Positions 8,425 through 15,900 of a DNA stretch of 24,680 nt are shown in pieces. The DNA comes from Granulosicoccaceae bacterium. GTDB taxonomy: Bacteria > Pseudomonadota > Gammaproteobacteria > DAOVJZ01. Each line of letters opens with the position of its first letter. Position 1 is the first letter of the stretch. Position numbers and translations under genes: made by a program. The DNA is taken from assembly GCA_030632035.1 (NCBI GenBank), contig DAOVJZ010000001.1, positions 1-24,680 of the forward strand, written 5' to 3'. The notes under the pieces were generated by a model. The model made no database searches. It was given only the letters and a program-made list of their open reading frames with translations, and was not told the DNA's origin.

Positions 8425-8430
8425 TATAAT
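8425..8430 (+). promoter_or_regulatory. -10 element of the gnnA-gnnB-lpxA operon
   Basis: A perfect TATAAT, with a predicted transcript start near 8437 and a leader of about 36 bases before the gnnA ATG. No matching -35 at 16-18 bases, where the palindrome at 8403-8416 lies instead. Confidence 0.5.
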
Positions 8431-8472
8431 CGCATCTTTGTTGTGATAACAGATAAAAGCAGGACATCCTGA

Positions 8473-9447
8473 ATGAATAAATTACGGGCCGGAGTCATAG
8501 GCGTAGGTTATCTGGGAAATTTTCATGCCCAGAAATATGCAGAACTGGAAGATATTGAATTGGTAGGTGTGGCCGATGCCAGTATGGAACGTGCCGAAGA
8601 GATTGCTAAAGAACTCTCAACCGAAGCATTTCAGGATTACAGTGAATTGATTTCACTGGTTGATTTGGTTTCTATTGTTGTTCCCACTGATTTACACCAT
8701 AGCATTGCACGCGAGTGTCTGAATTCTGATGTACATGTCCTGCTCGAAAAACCAATCACGGTAACGGTTGAAGAGGCAGAAGAACTCATCAAATTAGCGA
8801 ATGAACGTAAAAGAGTATTTCAGGTAGGCCATCTGGAAAGGTTTAATCCAGCCATCATGGCACTGGATGGTAAACTGAATAATCCGATGTATGTTGAATC
8901 TCATCGTTTGGCACCATTCAAGATTCGTGGAACCGATGTGAATGTGATTATGGATCTGATGATTCATGATATAGATATCATTTTGAATCTCGTGCAAAGT
9001 GAAATAAAGTCAGTCAGTGCTGTGGGTGTGCCGGTATTATCTGCTGATGTAGATATTGCCAATGCGCGTCTTGAGTTTGCTAATGGTTGTGTGGCTAATG
9101 TAACGGCCAGTCGTGTTAGTCGTGAAGGTATGCGCAAGCTTAGAGTGTTTCAGCCTGATGCCTATTTTTCTATTGATTACAATGATCGCGAAATCACGAT
9201 GGCAAACAAGAAAAGTGATGAACTGGATGAGCAGGGCGTTCCCGTTATTTCGGTTGAAAAAGAAACCTTTGAACAAGCCGATGCATTGATGAGTGAAATC
9301 AAGGCATTTATTGACTCCATCAGAACTGGTAAGCCTCCAGTTGTAAGCGGTGAAGATGGCAAACGCGCACTTGAAATAGCGCTTACCATTAACAAAGATA
9401 TCAAAATTACAAACGATGCCTCACAACTGATGGCAACATCCCAATAA
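8473..9447 (+). CDS. gnnA: Gfo/Idh/MocA oxidoreductase, probable UDP-GlcNAc 3-dehydrogenase (GnnA)
   Basis: A 324-residue NAD-dependent sugar oxidoreductase. The Rossmann motif GVIGVGYLGNFHA (7-19) opens the protein. EKP (92-94) is the family's substrate/cofactor motif, and DLMIHDIDII (161-170) supplies the conserved catalytic Asp/His. In known GnnA systems (Acidithiobacillus ferrooxidans, Leptospira) the enzyme oxidises C3 of UDP-GlcNAc to the 3-keto sugar, which GnnB transaminates. The specific assignment here is inference. It rests on the following DegT aminotransferase and, decisively, on lpxA as third gene, all spaced by 3-16 bases. Alternatives such as WlbA/WbpB (UDP-GlcNAcA oxidation) are less likely because their partner acetyltransferase is much shorter than LpxA. 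AGGA at 8461-8464 supports the ATG. Confidence 0.82.
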   Translation: MNKLRAGVIGVGYLGNFHAQKYAELEDIELVGVADASMERAEEIAKELSTEAFQDYSELISLVDLVSIVVPTDLHHSIARECLNSDVHVLLEKPITVTVEEAEELIKLANERKRVFQVGHLERFNPAIMALDGKLNNPMYVESHRLAPFKIRGTDVNVIMDLMIHDIDIILNLVQSEIKSVSAVGVPVLSADVDIANARLEFANGCVANVTASRVSREGMRKLRVFQPDAYFSIDYNDREITMANKKSDELDEQGVPVISVEKETFEQADALMSEIKAFIDSIRTGKPPVVSGEDGKRALEIALTINKDIKITNDASQLMATSQ

Positions 9448-9463
9448 TTGAAGGAAGTTTTAC

Positions 9464-10567
9464 GTGTCTAAGTTAAATATCCCAATGGTTGACCTGAAAG
9501 GGCAATATCAATCACTCAAAAAAGAAATAGATAATGGTATTCAGGATGTATTGAATGCTACCAGTTTCATTCTTGGTCCTAATGTACAGGCACTGGAAAA
9601 AGAAGTAGCTGATTATTGCGGTGTCAAACATGCGATTGGTGTTGCATCGGGTACGGATGCCTTGCATCTGGCATTACTTGCCGCTGATATTGGCCCCGGT
9701 GATGAAGTGATTACTTCACCCTTTACCTTTATTGCCACGGCAGAGGCCATTGCCTATGTTGGTGCGAAACCTGTCTTTGTTGATATCAATCCAGATACAT
9801 TCAATATTGATCCTGCCCTGATCGAAGCAGCGATTACCGATAAAACCAAAGCAGTAATGCCAGTACATATGTTTGGACAATCCGTTGATATGGATCCGAT
9901 TGCGGCTATTTGCAAGAAGCATAAACTCAAAATTGTTGAGGATTGTGCGCAATCATTCGGTGCCGAGTATGGCGGTAAAAAATCCGGTGCCTATGGTGAT
10001 CTGGGTTGTTTTTCTTTCTTCCCCAGCAAAAATCTGGGAGCCTTTGGTGATGGCGGTATGGTTATTACCAATGACGATGCCATGGCAGACAATGTGCGTA
10101 TGTACCGTAACCACGGTAGCAAGGTGCGTTATTATCATTCATGCATTGGTTACAATAGTCGTCTGGACGAAATGCAGGCAGTAATTTTAAGAGTAAAACT
10201 GAAACGCATTGATGAATTCAACAGTAATCGTTACAACAATGCACAGGCCTATACAAACAAGCTAAAAGATTCTGGTATTACCGCGCCGTTTGAAGATGGG
10301 AAAGGAACCCATGTTTATCATCAATACACCATAATGCATGACAAGCGTGATGCAATTCATCAGGCATTAACAGAGCGTGGCATTGCTTCAGCGATTTATT
10401 ATCCTGTGCCTTTGCATAGACAGGAAGTATTTGCTGAAGATTACAAGAATATCAGCCTGCCAAATGCAGAAGCAGTATCTGAACGGGTTGTTTCCTTGCC
10501 TATGTTTCCTGAACTGACTCAGGAACAGATACAGCAAATAATGGAAACAGTGCTTTCTGCTATTTAG
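9464..10567 (+). CDS. gnnB: DegT/DnrJ/EryC1 PLP aminotransferase, probable UDP-3-keto-GlcNAc transaminase (GnnB)
   Basis: A 367-residue sugar aminotransferase of the DegT family. Lys189 in FFPSKNLGAFGDGG is the Schiff-base lysine. Asp160 in VEDCAQSFGA contacts the PLP ring nitrogen. GVASGTDAL (59-67) binds phosphate, and the C-terminal HVYHQYTI and PVPLHRQ stretches fit the family. In the GnnA/GnnB pathway this enzyme uses glutamate to convert the 3-keto sugar to UDP-2-acetamido-3-amino-2,3-dideoxyglucose, the nitrogen-bearing substrate of a matching LpxA. The start is GTG with GAAGGAAG 7-14 bases upstream. It begins 16 bases after gnnA and ends three bases before lpxA. Family membership is certain; the exact substrate is inferred from context. 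Confidence 0.82.
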   Translation: MSKLNIPMVDLKGQYQSLKKEIDNGIQDVLNATSFILGPNVQALEKEVADYCGVKHAIGVASGTDALHLALLAADIGPGDEVITSPFTFIATAEAIAYVGAKPVFVDINPDTFNIDPALIEAAITDKTKAVMPVHMFGQSVDMDPIAAICKKHKLKIVEDCAQSFGAEYGGKKSGAYGDLGCFSFFPSKNLGAFGDGGMVITNDDAMADNVRMYRNHGSKVRYYHSCIGYNSRLDEMQAVILRVKLKRIDEFNSNRYNNAQAYTNKLKDSGITAPFEDGKGTHVYHQYTIMHDKRDAIHQALTERGIASAIYYPVPLHRQEVFAEDYKNISLPNAEAVSERVVSLPMFPELTQEQIQQIMETVLSAI

Positions 10568-10570
10568 TAC

Positions 10571-11344
10571 ATGTCTGACATCCATCCTACCGCAATAATT
10601 TCTTCCGAGGCCAGTATTGGCAAGGATGTTTCCATTGCACCCTATGTTATTGTTGAAGGAAATGTTTCGATTGGCAATGGTTGCAGGATTGGTTCGCACA
10701 GTGTCGTAAAAGAATTTACCCGCCTGGGAAATAACAACACCGTACATGAGCATGTGGTACTTGGCGGTACCCCGCAGGATTTCAAATTTTCCCAGTGTGA
10801 AAGTTTTCTGGAGATTGGGGAGGGCAATGTCTTTCGGGAAGCAGTGACCGTACACCGTTCTAATACAGCCGGAAAGAAAACAGTGATTGGCAATAATAAT
10901 TATTTGATGGCCAATTCGCATGTGGCACATGATTGTATTTTGGGTGACAACATTATTATGGCCAATGGTGTGCTATTGGGTGGCCATGTCACAATTGAAG
11001 ATCGTGCATTTTTATCCGGAGCAGTTACTGTGCATCAATTTTGCCGGATCGGCACCATGGCGATGTTGGGTGCCAGTGCACGTATCAATCAGGATTGTTT
11101 ACCCTATATGATTATTGATGGTGCACCAGGTCGTGTGCGCGGACTTAACCTGATAGGGTTGAAGCGAGCTGGTTTTTCAAGAGATGAGATTAGCAGTTTG
11201 AAACAGGCAATGAAAACATTGTTTGGTTCGGGGGAGCTTGATGAAAAACTGGTTGAGATAAAAAAAGTGCCTTCTGAGCAGGTACGGCATCTGGCTGGTT
11301 TTATAGAAACTTCTGAGCGAGGGTTTGCTCACAAAAGTCGTTAG
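10571..11344 (+). CDS. lpxA: Acyl-ACP--UDP-sugar acyltransferase LpxA
   Basis: A 257-residue left-handed beta-helix protein with hexapeptide repeats to about residue 185 and an alpha-helical C-terminal domain, the standard LpxA length. The catalytic His is His120 (SHVAHDC, equal to E. coli His125). Lys72 (QDFKF), His117, His139 and Arg199 (GLKRAGFSR) match other E. coli active-site residues. LpxA adds the first hydroxyacyl chain in lipid A synthesis. Placed third in the gnnA-gnnB operon rather than in the usual lpxD-fabZ-lpxA-lpxB cluster, it is likely to use UDP-GlcNAc3N and form an amide. At the E. coli Gly173 chain-length position this protein has Ala168. The ATG is three bases after the gnnB stop. 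Confidence 0.95.
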   Translation: MSDIHPTAIISSEASIGKDVSIAPYVIVEGNVSIGNGCRIGSHSVVKEFTRLGNNNTVHEHVVLGGTPQDFKFSQCESFLEIGEGNVFREAVTVHRSNTAGKKTVIGNNNYLMANSHVAHDCILGDNIIMANGVLLGGHVTIEDRAFLSGAVTVHQFCRIGTMAMLGASARINQDCLPYMIIDGAPGRVRGLNLIGLKRAGFSRDEISSLKQAMKTLFGSGELDEKLVEIKKVPSEQVRHLAGFIETSERGFAHKSR

Positions 11345-11400
11345 ATAATTTTTATTCCAGCGCTAATATCCTGTGTCCGGCTATACGAAAGGGAGTCTGA

Positions 11401-12252
11401 TTAAGGCTGTGTTTCTTCTACTTTCATAAAAATACGATAGTTATTTTCATTTCTTTGGCGAGTTTTATAAATAATGCTTGATGACTCCTGGCTGGACTCT
11501 TCATTTACGCCGCCAATCTCAATCCATTTACCAAGTTCGCCCCTGACACTTGTATGCATGGCTTGCGTATTGATTACCCCCCCACCAGTCTTGCTTAGAC
11601 TTTCTTTTTTGGGGCTGATATCAACAGTGACCATTTTCCCCCTGACACGTGGCAGGGCATAGAAACCTGAAGTGACATCTCGATAACGAATACTGTCTTG
11701 AGTAACAATATTATTACCATTACTGATAACAGTACGTTCAGGTAATGGAATGGCTTTACCTGTTTGTATATGAGCAACATTGCCTTCCAGCACTCTAACC
11801 TGATAAGTATCAGCTTCATTATCTCTGGCAGCAGTTTGATTTATTTTTATTCTGATACGAGTACGGCCATCTACTGATTCAATTTTCTCGTCGGCTGCAA
11901 TAGTTGCCTCGTCACTGATTTTCACCTGACCTGAGATATTGGCATTGAGTTCTTCGAGGTTAATATTGGAGCCATGTTTAACAGAAATAATCAGTGATCT
12001 GGGTGATTTATCCAGCTTGTTGAGTAGTTTTTTTATTTCAGCCATCTTTGAAGGAGTGGCTCTGATAATCAGCTGATAGCCAGTACCCGTTATCGCAGTA
12101 TTATTATCCATCAGCGGCTTTAAAACAGGGATGATTTCCGAGCTGGTTCGGCTATGAAGCTCGATAATTTCGATACTGGTTTTTTCCGCCAGCGTGATGG
12201 GACACTGAACCAGCAGTAGAATGAATATCAGGGGAATAAACAGGTTTTTCAT
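11401..12252 (-). CDS. Small secretin-like protein (NolW-type short domain plus reduced secretin domain)
   Basis: A 283-residue exported protein. Residues 1-22 form a signal peptide ending TLA. About 25-95 resemble the secretin short (N1/NolW) domain, with a repeated hydrophobic beta pattern and QLIIRATPSKMAEIKKLLNKLD. About 125-280 resemble the core of a secretin domain: VRVLEGNVAHIQTGKAIPLP, then YRDVTSGFYALPRV, then VRGELGKWIEIGGV, which parallels the conserved GGL segment of secretins. True T2SS/T3SS/T4P secretins are 400-700 residues with extra N-domains, so this is a mini version and may not form a gated channel. It starts six bases after the partner gene at 12259-12771, so they form an operon. 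No other secretion genes are present. Function unknown. Confidence 0.7.
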   Translation of the reverse strand: MKNLFIPLIFILLLVQCPITLAEKTSIEIIELHSRTSSEIIPVLKPLMDNNTAITGTGYQLIIRATPSKMAEIKKLLNKLDKSPRSLIISVKHGSNINLEELNANISGQVKISDEATIAADEKIESVDGRTRIRIKINQTAARDNEADTYQVRVLEGNVAHIQTGKAIPLPERTVISNGNNIVTQDSIRYRDVTSGFYALPRVRGKMVTVDISPKKESLSKTGGGVINTQAMHTSVRGELGKWIEIGGVNEESSQESSSIIYKTRQRNENNYRIFMKVEETQP

Positions 12253-12258
12253 GGTGAT

Positions 12259-12771
12259 TTAAAGATAGATTCTTCTGAGGTTAGGGTCAACTTCTGCGGT
12301 TTCCCATACATCGGTAAAAAATTTGGTTTTCTCTCCTGCTTCCAACGGGGTATTAAAGTTTACGATACCTTCATAATGGTCTGATAGGCGTTTATATAAC
12401 AGGCCGGTGTTATCTGCAATCAGGAAGGCGTCATTAAATTCCTTGTAGTCATAGCCAGGTTTACGTAACTCGATATAGCTACTGAGTCGTTGGCTGAGCT
12501 CAATCATCCTGTGACCTTCACGAATACAGCGGAAAGAGTCTTGTATCAGGATACGGATCCTTGAATATTTACTGCGCATAGCCAGTTGTGTGAGGGCAAA
12601 AATAAATTCAGGTGTGTCATAAATGACAGGCTCCAGATCACGGGTAAAAATATCAAGTGTACGGCGTGCTTGCGAGGCCATTGATAAAGCCAATGAACTG
12701 TTATCACTTTTCCTGTTAAATGAAATGGCATCACCGGTTATCCCCAGCTTCATATTTTCTACGTCTTCCAT
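12259..12771 (-). CDS. Uncharacterised protein, possibly DUF7931/phospholipase D-like fold
   Basis: A 170-residue cytoplasmic protein with no signal peptide or membrane segment. Its core, about 28-160, alternates helices and strands: ARRTLDIFTRDLEPVIYD, a helical middle ending SRIRILIQD, then NDAFLIADNTGLLYKRL, and a C-terminal ETAEVDPNLRRIYL. The layout recalls half of a phospholipase D-like fold, but no HKD motif is present, so catalysis of that kind is not supported. The pattern resembles proteins I associate with DUF7931; that match is from memory and unconfirmed. Alternative starts are the ATG at 12771 and a second at 12753 (residue 7) with GGAAG about 11 bases upstream; either may be correct. 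It leads the operon with the mini-secretin. Confidence 0.65.
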   Translation of the reverse strand: MEDVENMKLGITGDAISFNRKSDNSSLALSMASQARRTLDIFTRDLEPVIYDTPEFIFALTQLAMRSKYSRIRILIQDSFRCIREGHRMIELSQRLSSYIELRKPGYDYKEFNDAFLIADNTGLLYKRLSDHYEGIVNFNTPLEAGEKTKFFTDVWETAEVDPNLRRIYL

Positions 12772-13133
12772 TCATACGACCCATACATACATATATTCAC
12801 ATTAAAAACAATAGGTTATAGACAGTGTTGTGTCAAAAATATTAGCTACTTTCATAAAGAATATATATCTTATGTCGATATATTCCCTATATATAAGAAA
12901 AAATACCCCGATGCCTGTTTTATATTTTAACCAATTGAAAATACAGCGATTTGATATCGTTTTAATCGGGAGCCTGAGGTATCGGACAATATGAAGCTTT
13001 CGATGAGCAGGAAACGGATTCCCCCATATAGTCAATTTATCAATTTGCATCAGAACATGCAGAAGCATTGTTTGTACACATTTTTTCAGTGAGCGTAGCT
13101 TATTCTATTTGGCAGGAACTTTAATTAATACTA
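12772..13133. other. AT-rich divergent intergenic region
   Basis: This 362-bp stretch separates the minus-strand secretin-like operon from the plus-strand GGDEF-EAL gene. It holds a good minus-strand promoter at 12808-12836. About 12840-12920 is very AT-rich with several TATATA-type runs, the sort of DNA bound by nucleoid proteins. A weak TATTCT at 13101-13106 could be a -10 for the GGDEF-EAL gene but lacks a -35. A frame on the minus strand (12802-13068) has no protein-like character and I see no gene here. Confidence 0.6.
12808..12836 (-). promoter_or_regulatory. Sigma70 promoter of the secretin-like operon
   Basis: On the minus strand a perfect TTGACA (12836-12831) is followed after exactly 17 bases by TATTGT (12813-12808). 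The predicted start is near 12800, giving a leader of about 30 bases before the gene at 12771. Confidence 0.6.
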
Positions 13134-15899
13134 ATGAACTTTTTTAAACATCTTTCGCTAATGCAGAAAATGCTTCTGCTCATTATTGGCACTGGCCTGA
13201 TCGGTTGGACAGTGCTTGACAATATAGAGAGCCGGAAACTGACAAATATTTTTAATGAACAATTGAGTCTGCGTTTTAAGCAACAGGCGATAACGGATAG
13301 GCACCAATTTAATGAACATGTTAAAAGTTATAGTAAGACATTAAAAATCGTTACAAGCCTGAATTCAGTGCATAAATATTTGACCACTAATAATTGGAAG
13401 AACAAAAACAATAAAGTATTAGTACACAAGACTCGTCCTGAATGGCTGCCTAATACATCGGTAATGCGTTCTTTAATCCATCCCCGAGTATTTATGATGT
13501 TCGATGACAAAATGAAGTTATGGGAAATTTATCATGCCCGTGAAGAATATCTTCCAGAACACCTGATAAAACCAACAAATAGTCTGCTTGATGCTAGTAA
13601 TGGGCAGAGTTTTGTTACGTGGTTTGATGGCAAACCTTATGTTGTGACAAGCGAAAATATTTATGATGAAAAACGAAATTTATTGGCCACATTATTATTT
13701 TCATCACCTATTGATAATGAATTTCTTATTCGATCACAGGGAGTATTAGATGATAATATTGTTGTTATTCTTGGAGAGGACAAGGAAACTATTATCGCCA
13801 GTAGTAATCCGGCAGTGATTAAGGCCGGTATTTCAATTGAATCTATGAAAACAAGTCATATGAGTGTGATGGATAAGTTGTTTGATTATGGCATGTCATC
13901 ATTCCCAATTAATTTTGTCTCATTAAAGTCCACAGATGAAGTTAAATCTTTAACTAAATCTGTTATCAAGATGGGTAGACAGGAAGGTGTTATTGTAACA
14001 GCAGTATTTGTTGGTTGTTTTGCTATTATTCTAATTTTGATTACCCGTCGGGTGGAAAATATTGGCACTAAAATAACAGAATTCTCTCGTAAAACACTTA
14101 ATGCACAGGAACAAAAATTTGAGAAAGGTGATCAGCTATTTGTTCTGGAACAGCAGTTTCAGGCGCTCACGCAGGAGGTTGTAAAAGGACGGGAAGATCT
14201 CAGGCGTGAAGCGGCAGAGAAGATTTTATTGATAAGGGATAATGTTGAAGAAAAGGAAAAACAACTTGAATTGCTTCAATCAACCACGGGTGTTTTAGGG
14301 GTTGGTGTTATTGTTAAGAAACAGGATGGCAACTATGAACCAGCAAATGATCAAATGGAACGGTTTATAGAATCTTGTGGTGATATCCAGTTATTTATTC
14401 CAAAGAAAGGATTTAAAGAAGAAGAGCATCATCTGCATGATGATAATGATGATGAGCGTATTTTTAATATCAGAAATATGGGTGAGTTATCAGGCGAAAC
14501 CGAGATTTATCTGGTACAGGAAATAACCGAATTAAAGGCAAAGACCAGAGCACTGGAACATCAGGCATTACACGATAGCCTTACCGGATTGCCAAATCGT
14601 GCTTTATTATATGAGCGGTTTGAACAAGTCATTCGTATGGCGCAGCGTGAATATAAAATGGTAGCACTGTTTATGATGGATCTGGATAGATTTAAGGAAG
14701 TGAATGATACATTAGGACACCATTTTGGTGACCTTCTTTTACAGGAAGTGGCCAAACGTTTACGTTATACATTACGAGATTCAGATACTGTAGCTCGTTT
14801 TGGTGGTGATGAATTTGCAGTACTACTTATTGTTCCAGATGAAGAAAAAATTGTTGGTGTTGCAAAAAAAATAACAGATTCTATTGATAAGGAATTTATT
14901 ATTGAAGGTCATACTATCAGTACAGCGATCAGTATCGGTATTTCCGTATTTCCAAATCATGGTGAGGATCCTAATGTATTAATACAGAGAGCAGATGTTG
15001 CTATGTATGTTGCTAAACAGGCACATACTGGTTTCTCTTTTTATGATCCAAGGCAGGATCCACATAGTTTAAACAGACTTTCATTAATGGGTGATTTACG
15101 CCATGCCATTGAGAAAGATGAACTGGTTCCGTATTTTCAGCCCAAGATTGATATGGTAACGGGCAAGGTAACCGGATCAGAGGCACTGGTAAGGTGGCAT
15201 CATGAAACAGAAGGATTTGTACCTCCTGATATGTTTATTCCTATTGCGGAACAAACAGGTTTGATAAAACAGTTAACATACTGGGTTGTTGACAAGGCTA
15301 TTCATCAATGCGCTCGTTGGCGCAGGGAAGGGATAGAAGTTGATGTATCTATCAACTTGTCAGTACGTAATTTACAGGATCCGAGTCTGGTTGAGTATAT
15401 AGCTAAAATTATATCAATGTGCGGAGTTCAACCAGAATGGATTGTATTTGAAATTACCGAGAGTGCCATCATGACAAGTCCTGCTGATGCACGTAATACG
15501 TTAGACAATCTTGACAAGATGGGGGTTGGTCTTTCCATTGATGACTTTGGCACCGGACATTCTTCACTTGCCTATTTGAAACAGCTACCAGTGAAAGAGA
15601 TCAAGATTGATAAATCATTTGTTACTGATATGCTGAAAGATGATAATGATGCTGTTATCGTTAGAGCCACAGTGGATCTTGCTCATAATCTGGGTCTTAA
15701 AGTTGTTGCAGAAGGTGTGGAAACAAAAGACGTAATGGATATGCTGGAAATTCTCGATTGCGATACCATACAAGGTTATTACATTAGCCCACCTATGCCG
15801 GCAGACAAATTCACACATTGGTTCAAGTCTTCACCCTGGGGTGGAGGGGATAGTAAAGGTACTGGCAAGATAGGTAATAATATACGTAGAATAAAATAG
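13134..15899 (+). CDS. Membrane-anchored GGDEF-EAL cyclic-di-GMP enzyme
   Basis: A 921-residue signalling protein. A membrane helix at about 10-28 and a second at about 285-305 bracket a periplasmic sensor of about 255 residues (cache-like by position, not recognised). Then come a coiled linker (about 315-380), a PAS-sized region (about 385-465), a GGDEF domain and an EAL domain. The GGDEF domain has LTGLPN near 481, an intact GGDEF at 557-561 and the inhibitory RxxD site at 548-551, so cyclase activity is possible. The EAL domain has EALVRW at 683 and DDFGTGHSSL plus IKIDKSF, with EGVET near the end, so phosphodiesterase activity is possible too. Net direction is unknown. A short acidic/His-rich tract (EEEHHLHDDNDDE, about 429-441) lies in the PAS-sized region. 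Confidence 0.93.
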   Translation: MNFFKHLSLMQKMLLLIIGTGLIGWTVLDNIESRKLTNIFNEQLSLRFKQQAITDRHQFNEHVKSYSKTLKIVTSLNSVHKYLTTNNWKNKNNKVLVHKTRPEWLPNTSVMRSLIHPRVFMMFDDKMKLWEIYHAREEYLPEHLIKPTNSLLDASNGQSFVTWFDGKPYVVTSENIYDEKRNLLATLLFSSPIDNEFLIRSQGVLDDNIVVILGEDKETIIASSNPAVIKAGISIESMKTSHMSVMDKLFDYGMSSFPINFVSLKSTDEVKSLTKSVIKMGRQEGVIVTAVFVGCFAIILILITRRVENIGTKITEFSRKTLNAQEQKFEKGDQLFVLEQQFQALTQEVVKGREDLRREAAEKILLIRDNVEEKEKQLELLQSTTGVLGVGVIVKKQDGNYEPANDQMERFIESCGDIQLFIPKKGFKEEEHHLHDDNDDERIFNIRNMGELSGETEIYLVQEITELKAKTRALEHQALHDSLTGLPNRALLYERFEQVIRMAQREYKMVALFMMDLDRFKEVNDTLGHHFGDLLLQEVAKRLRYTLRDSDTVARFGGDEFAVLLIVPDEEKIVGVAKKITDSIDKEFIIEGHTISTAISIGISVFPNHGEDPNVLIQRADVAMYVAKQAHTGFSFYDPRQDPHSLNRLSLMGDLRHAIEKDELVPYFQPKIDMVTGKVTGSEALVRWHHETEGFVPPDMFIPIAEQTGLIKQLTYWVVDKAIHQCARWRREGIEVDVSINLSVRNLQDPSLVEYIAKIISMCGVQPEWIVFEITESAIMTSPADARNTLDNLDKMGVGLSIDDFGTGHSSLAYLKQLPVKEIKIDKSFVTDMLKDDNDAVIVRATVDLAHNLGLKVVAEGVETKDVMDMLEILDCDTIQGYYISPPMPADKFTHWFKSSPWGGGDSKGTGKIGNNIRRIK

Positions 15900-15900
15900 C

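Noticed and set aside
8460..8471. CAGGA/TCCTG inverted repeat over the gnnA ribosome site
   Set aside because: The two-base centre is too small for a stable hairpin and the repeat is short.
12802..13068. An 88-codon open frame on the minus strand in the divergent region
   Set aside because: It is rich in Tyr, Ile and Phe from AT-rich DNA, has no ribosome site, and overlaps the promoter of the secretin-like operon. It looks like chance.
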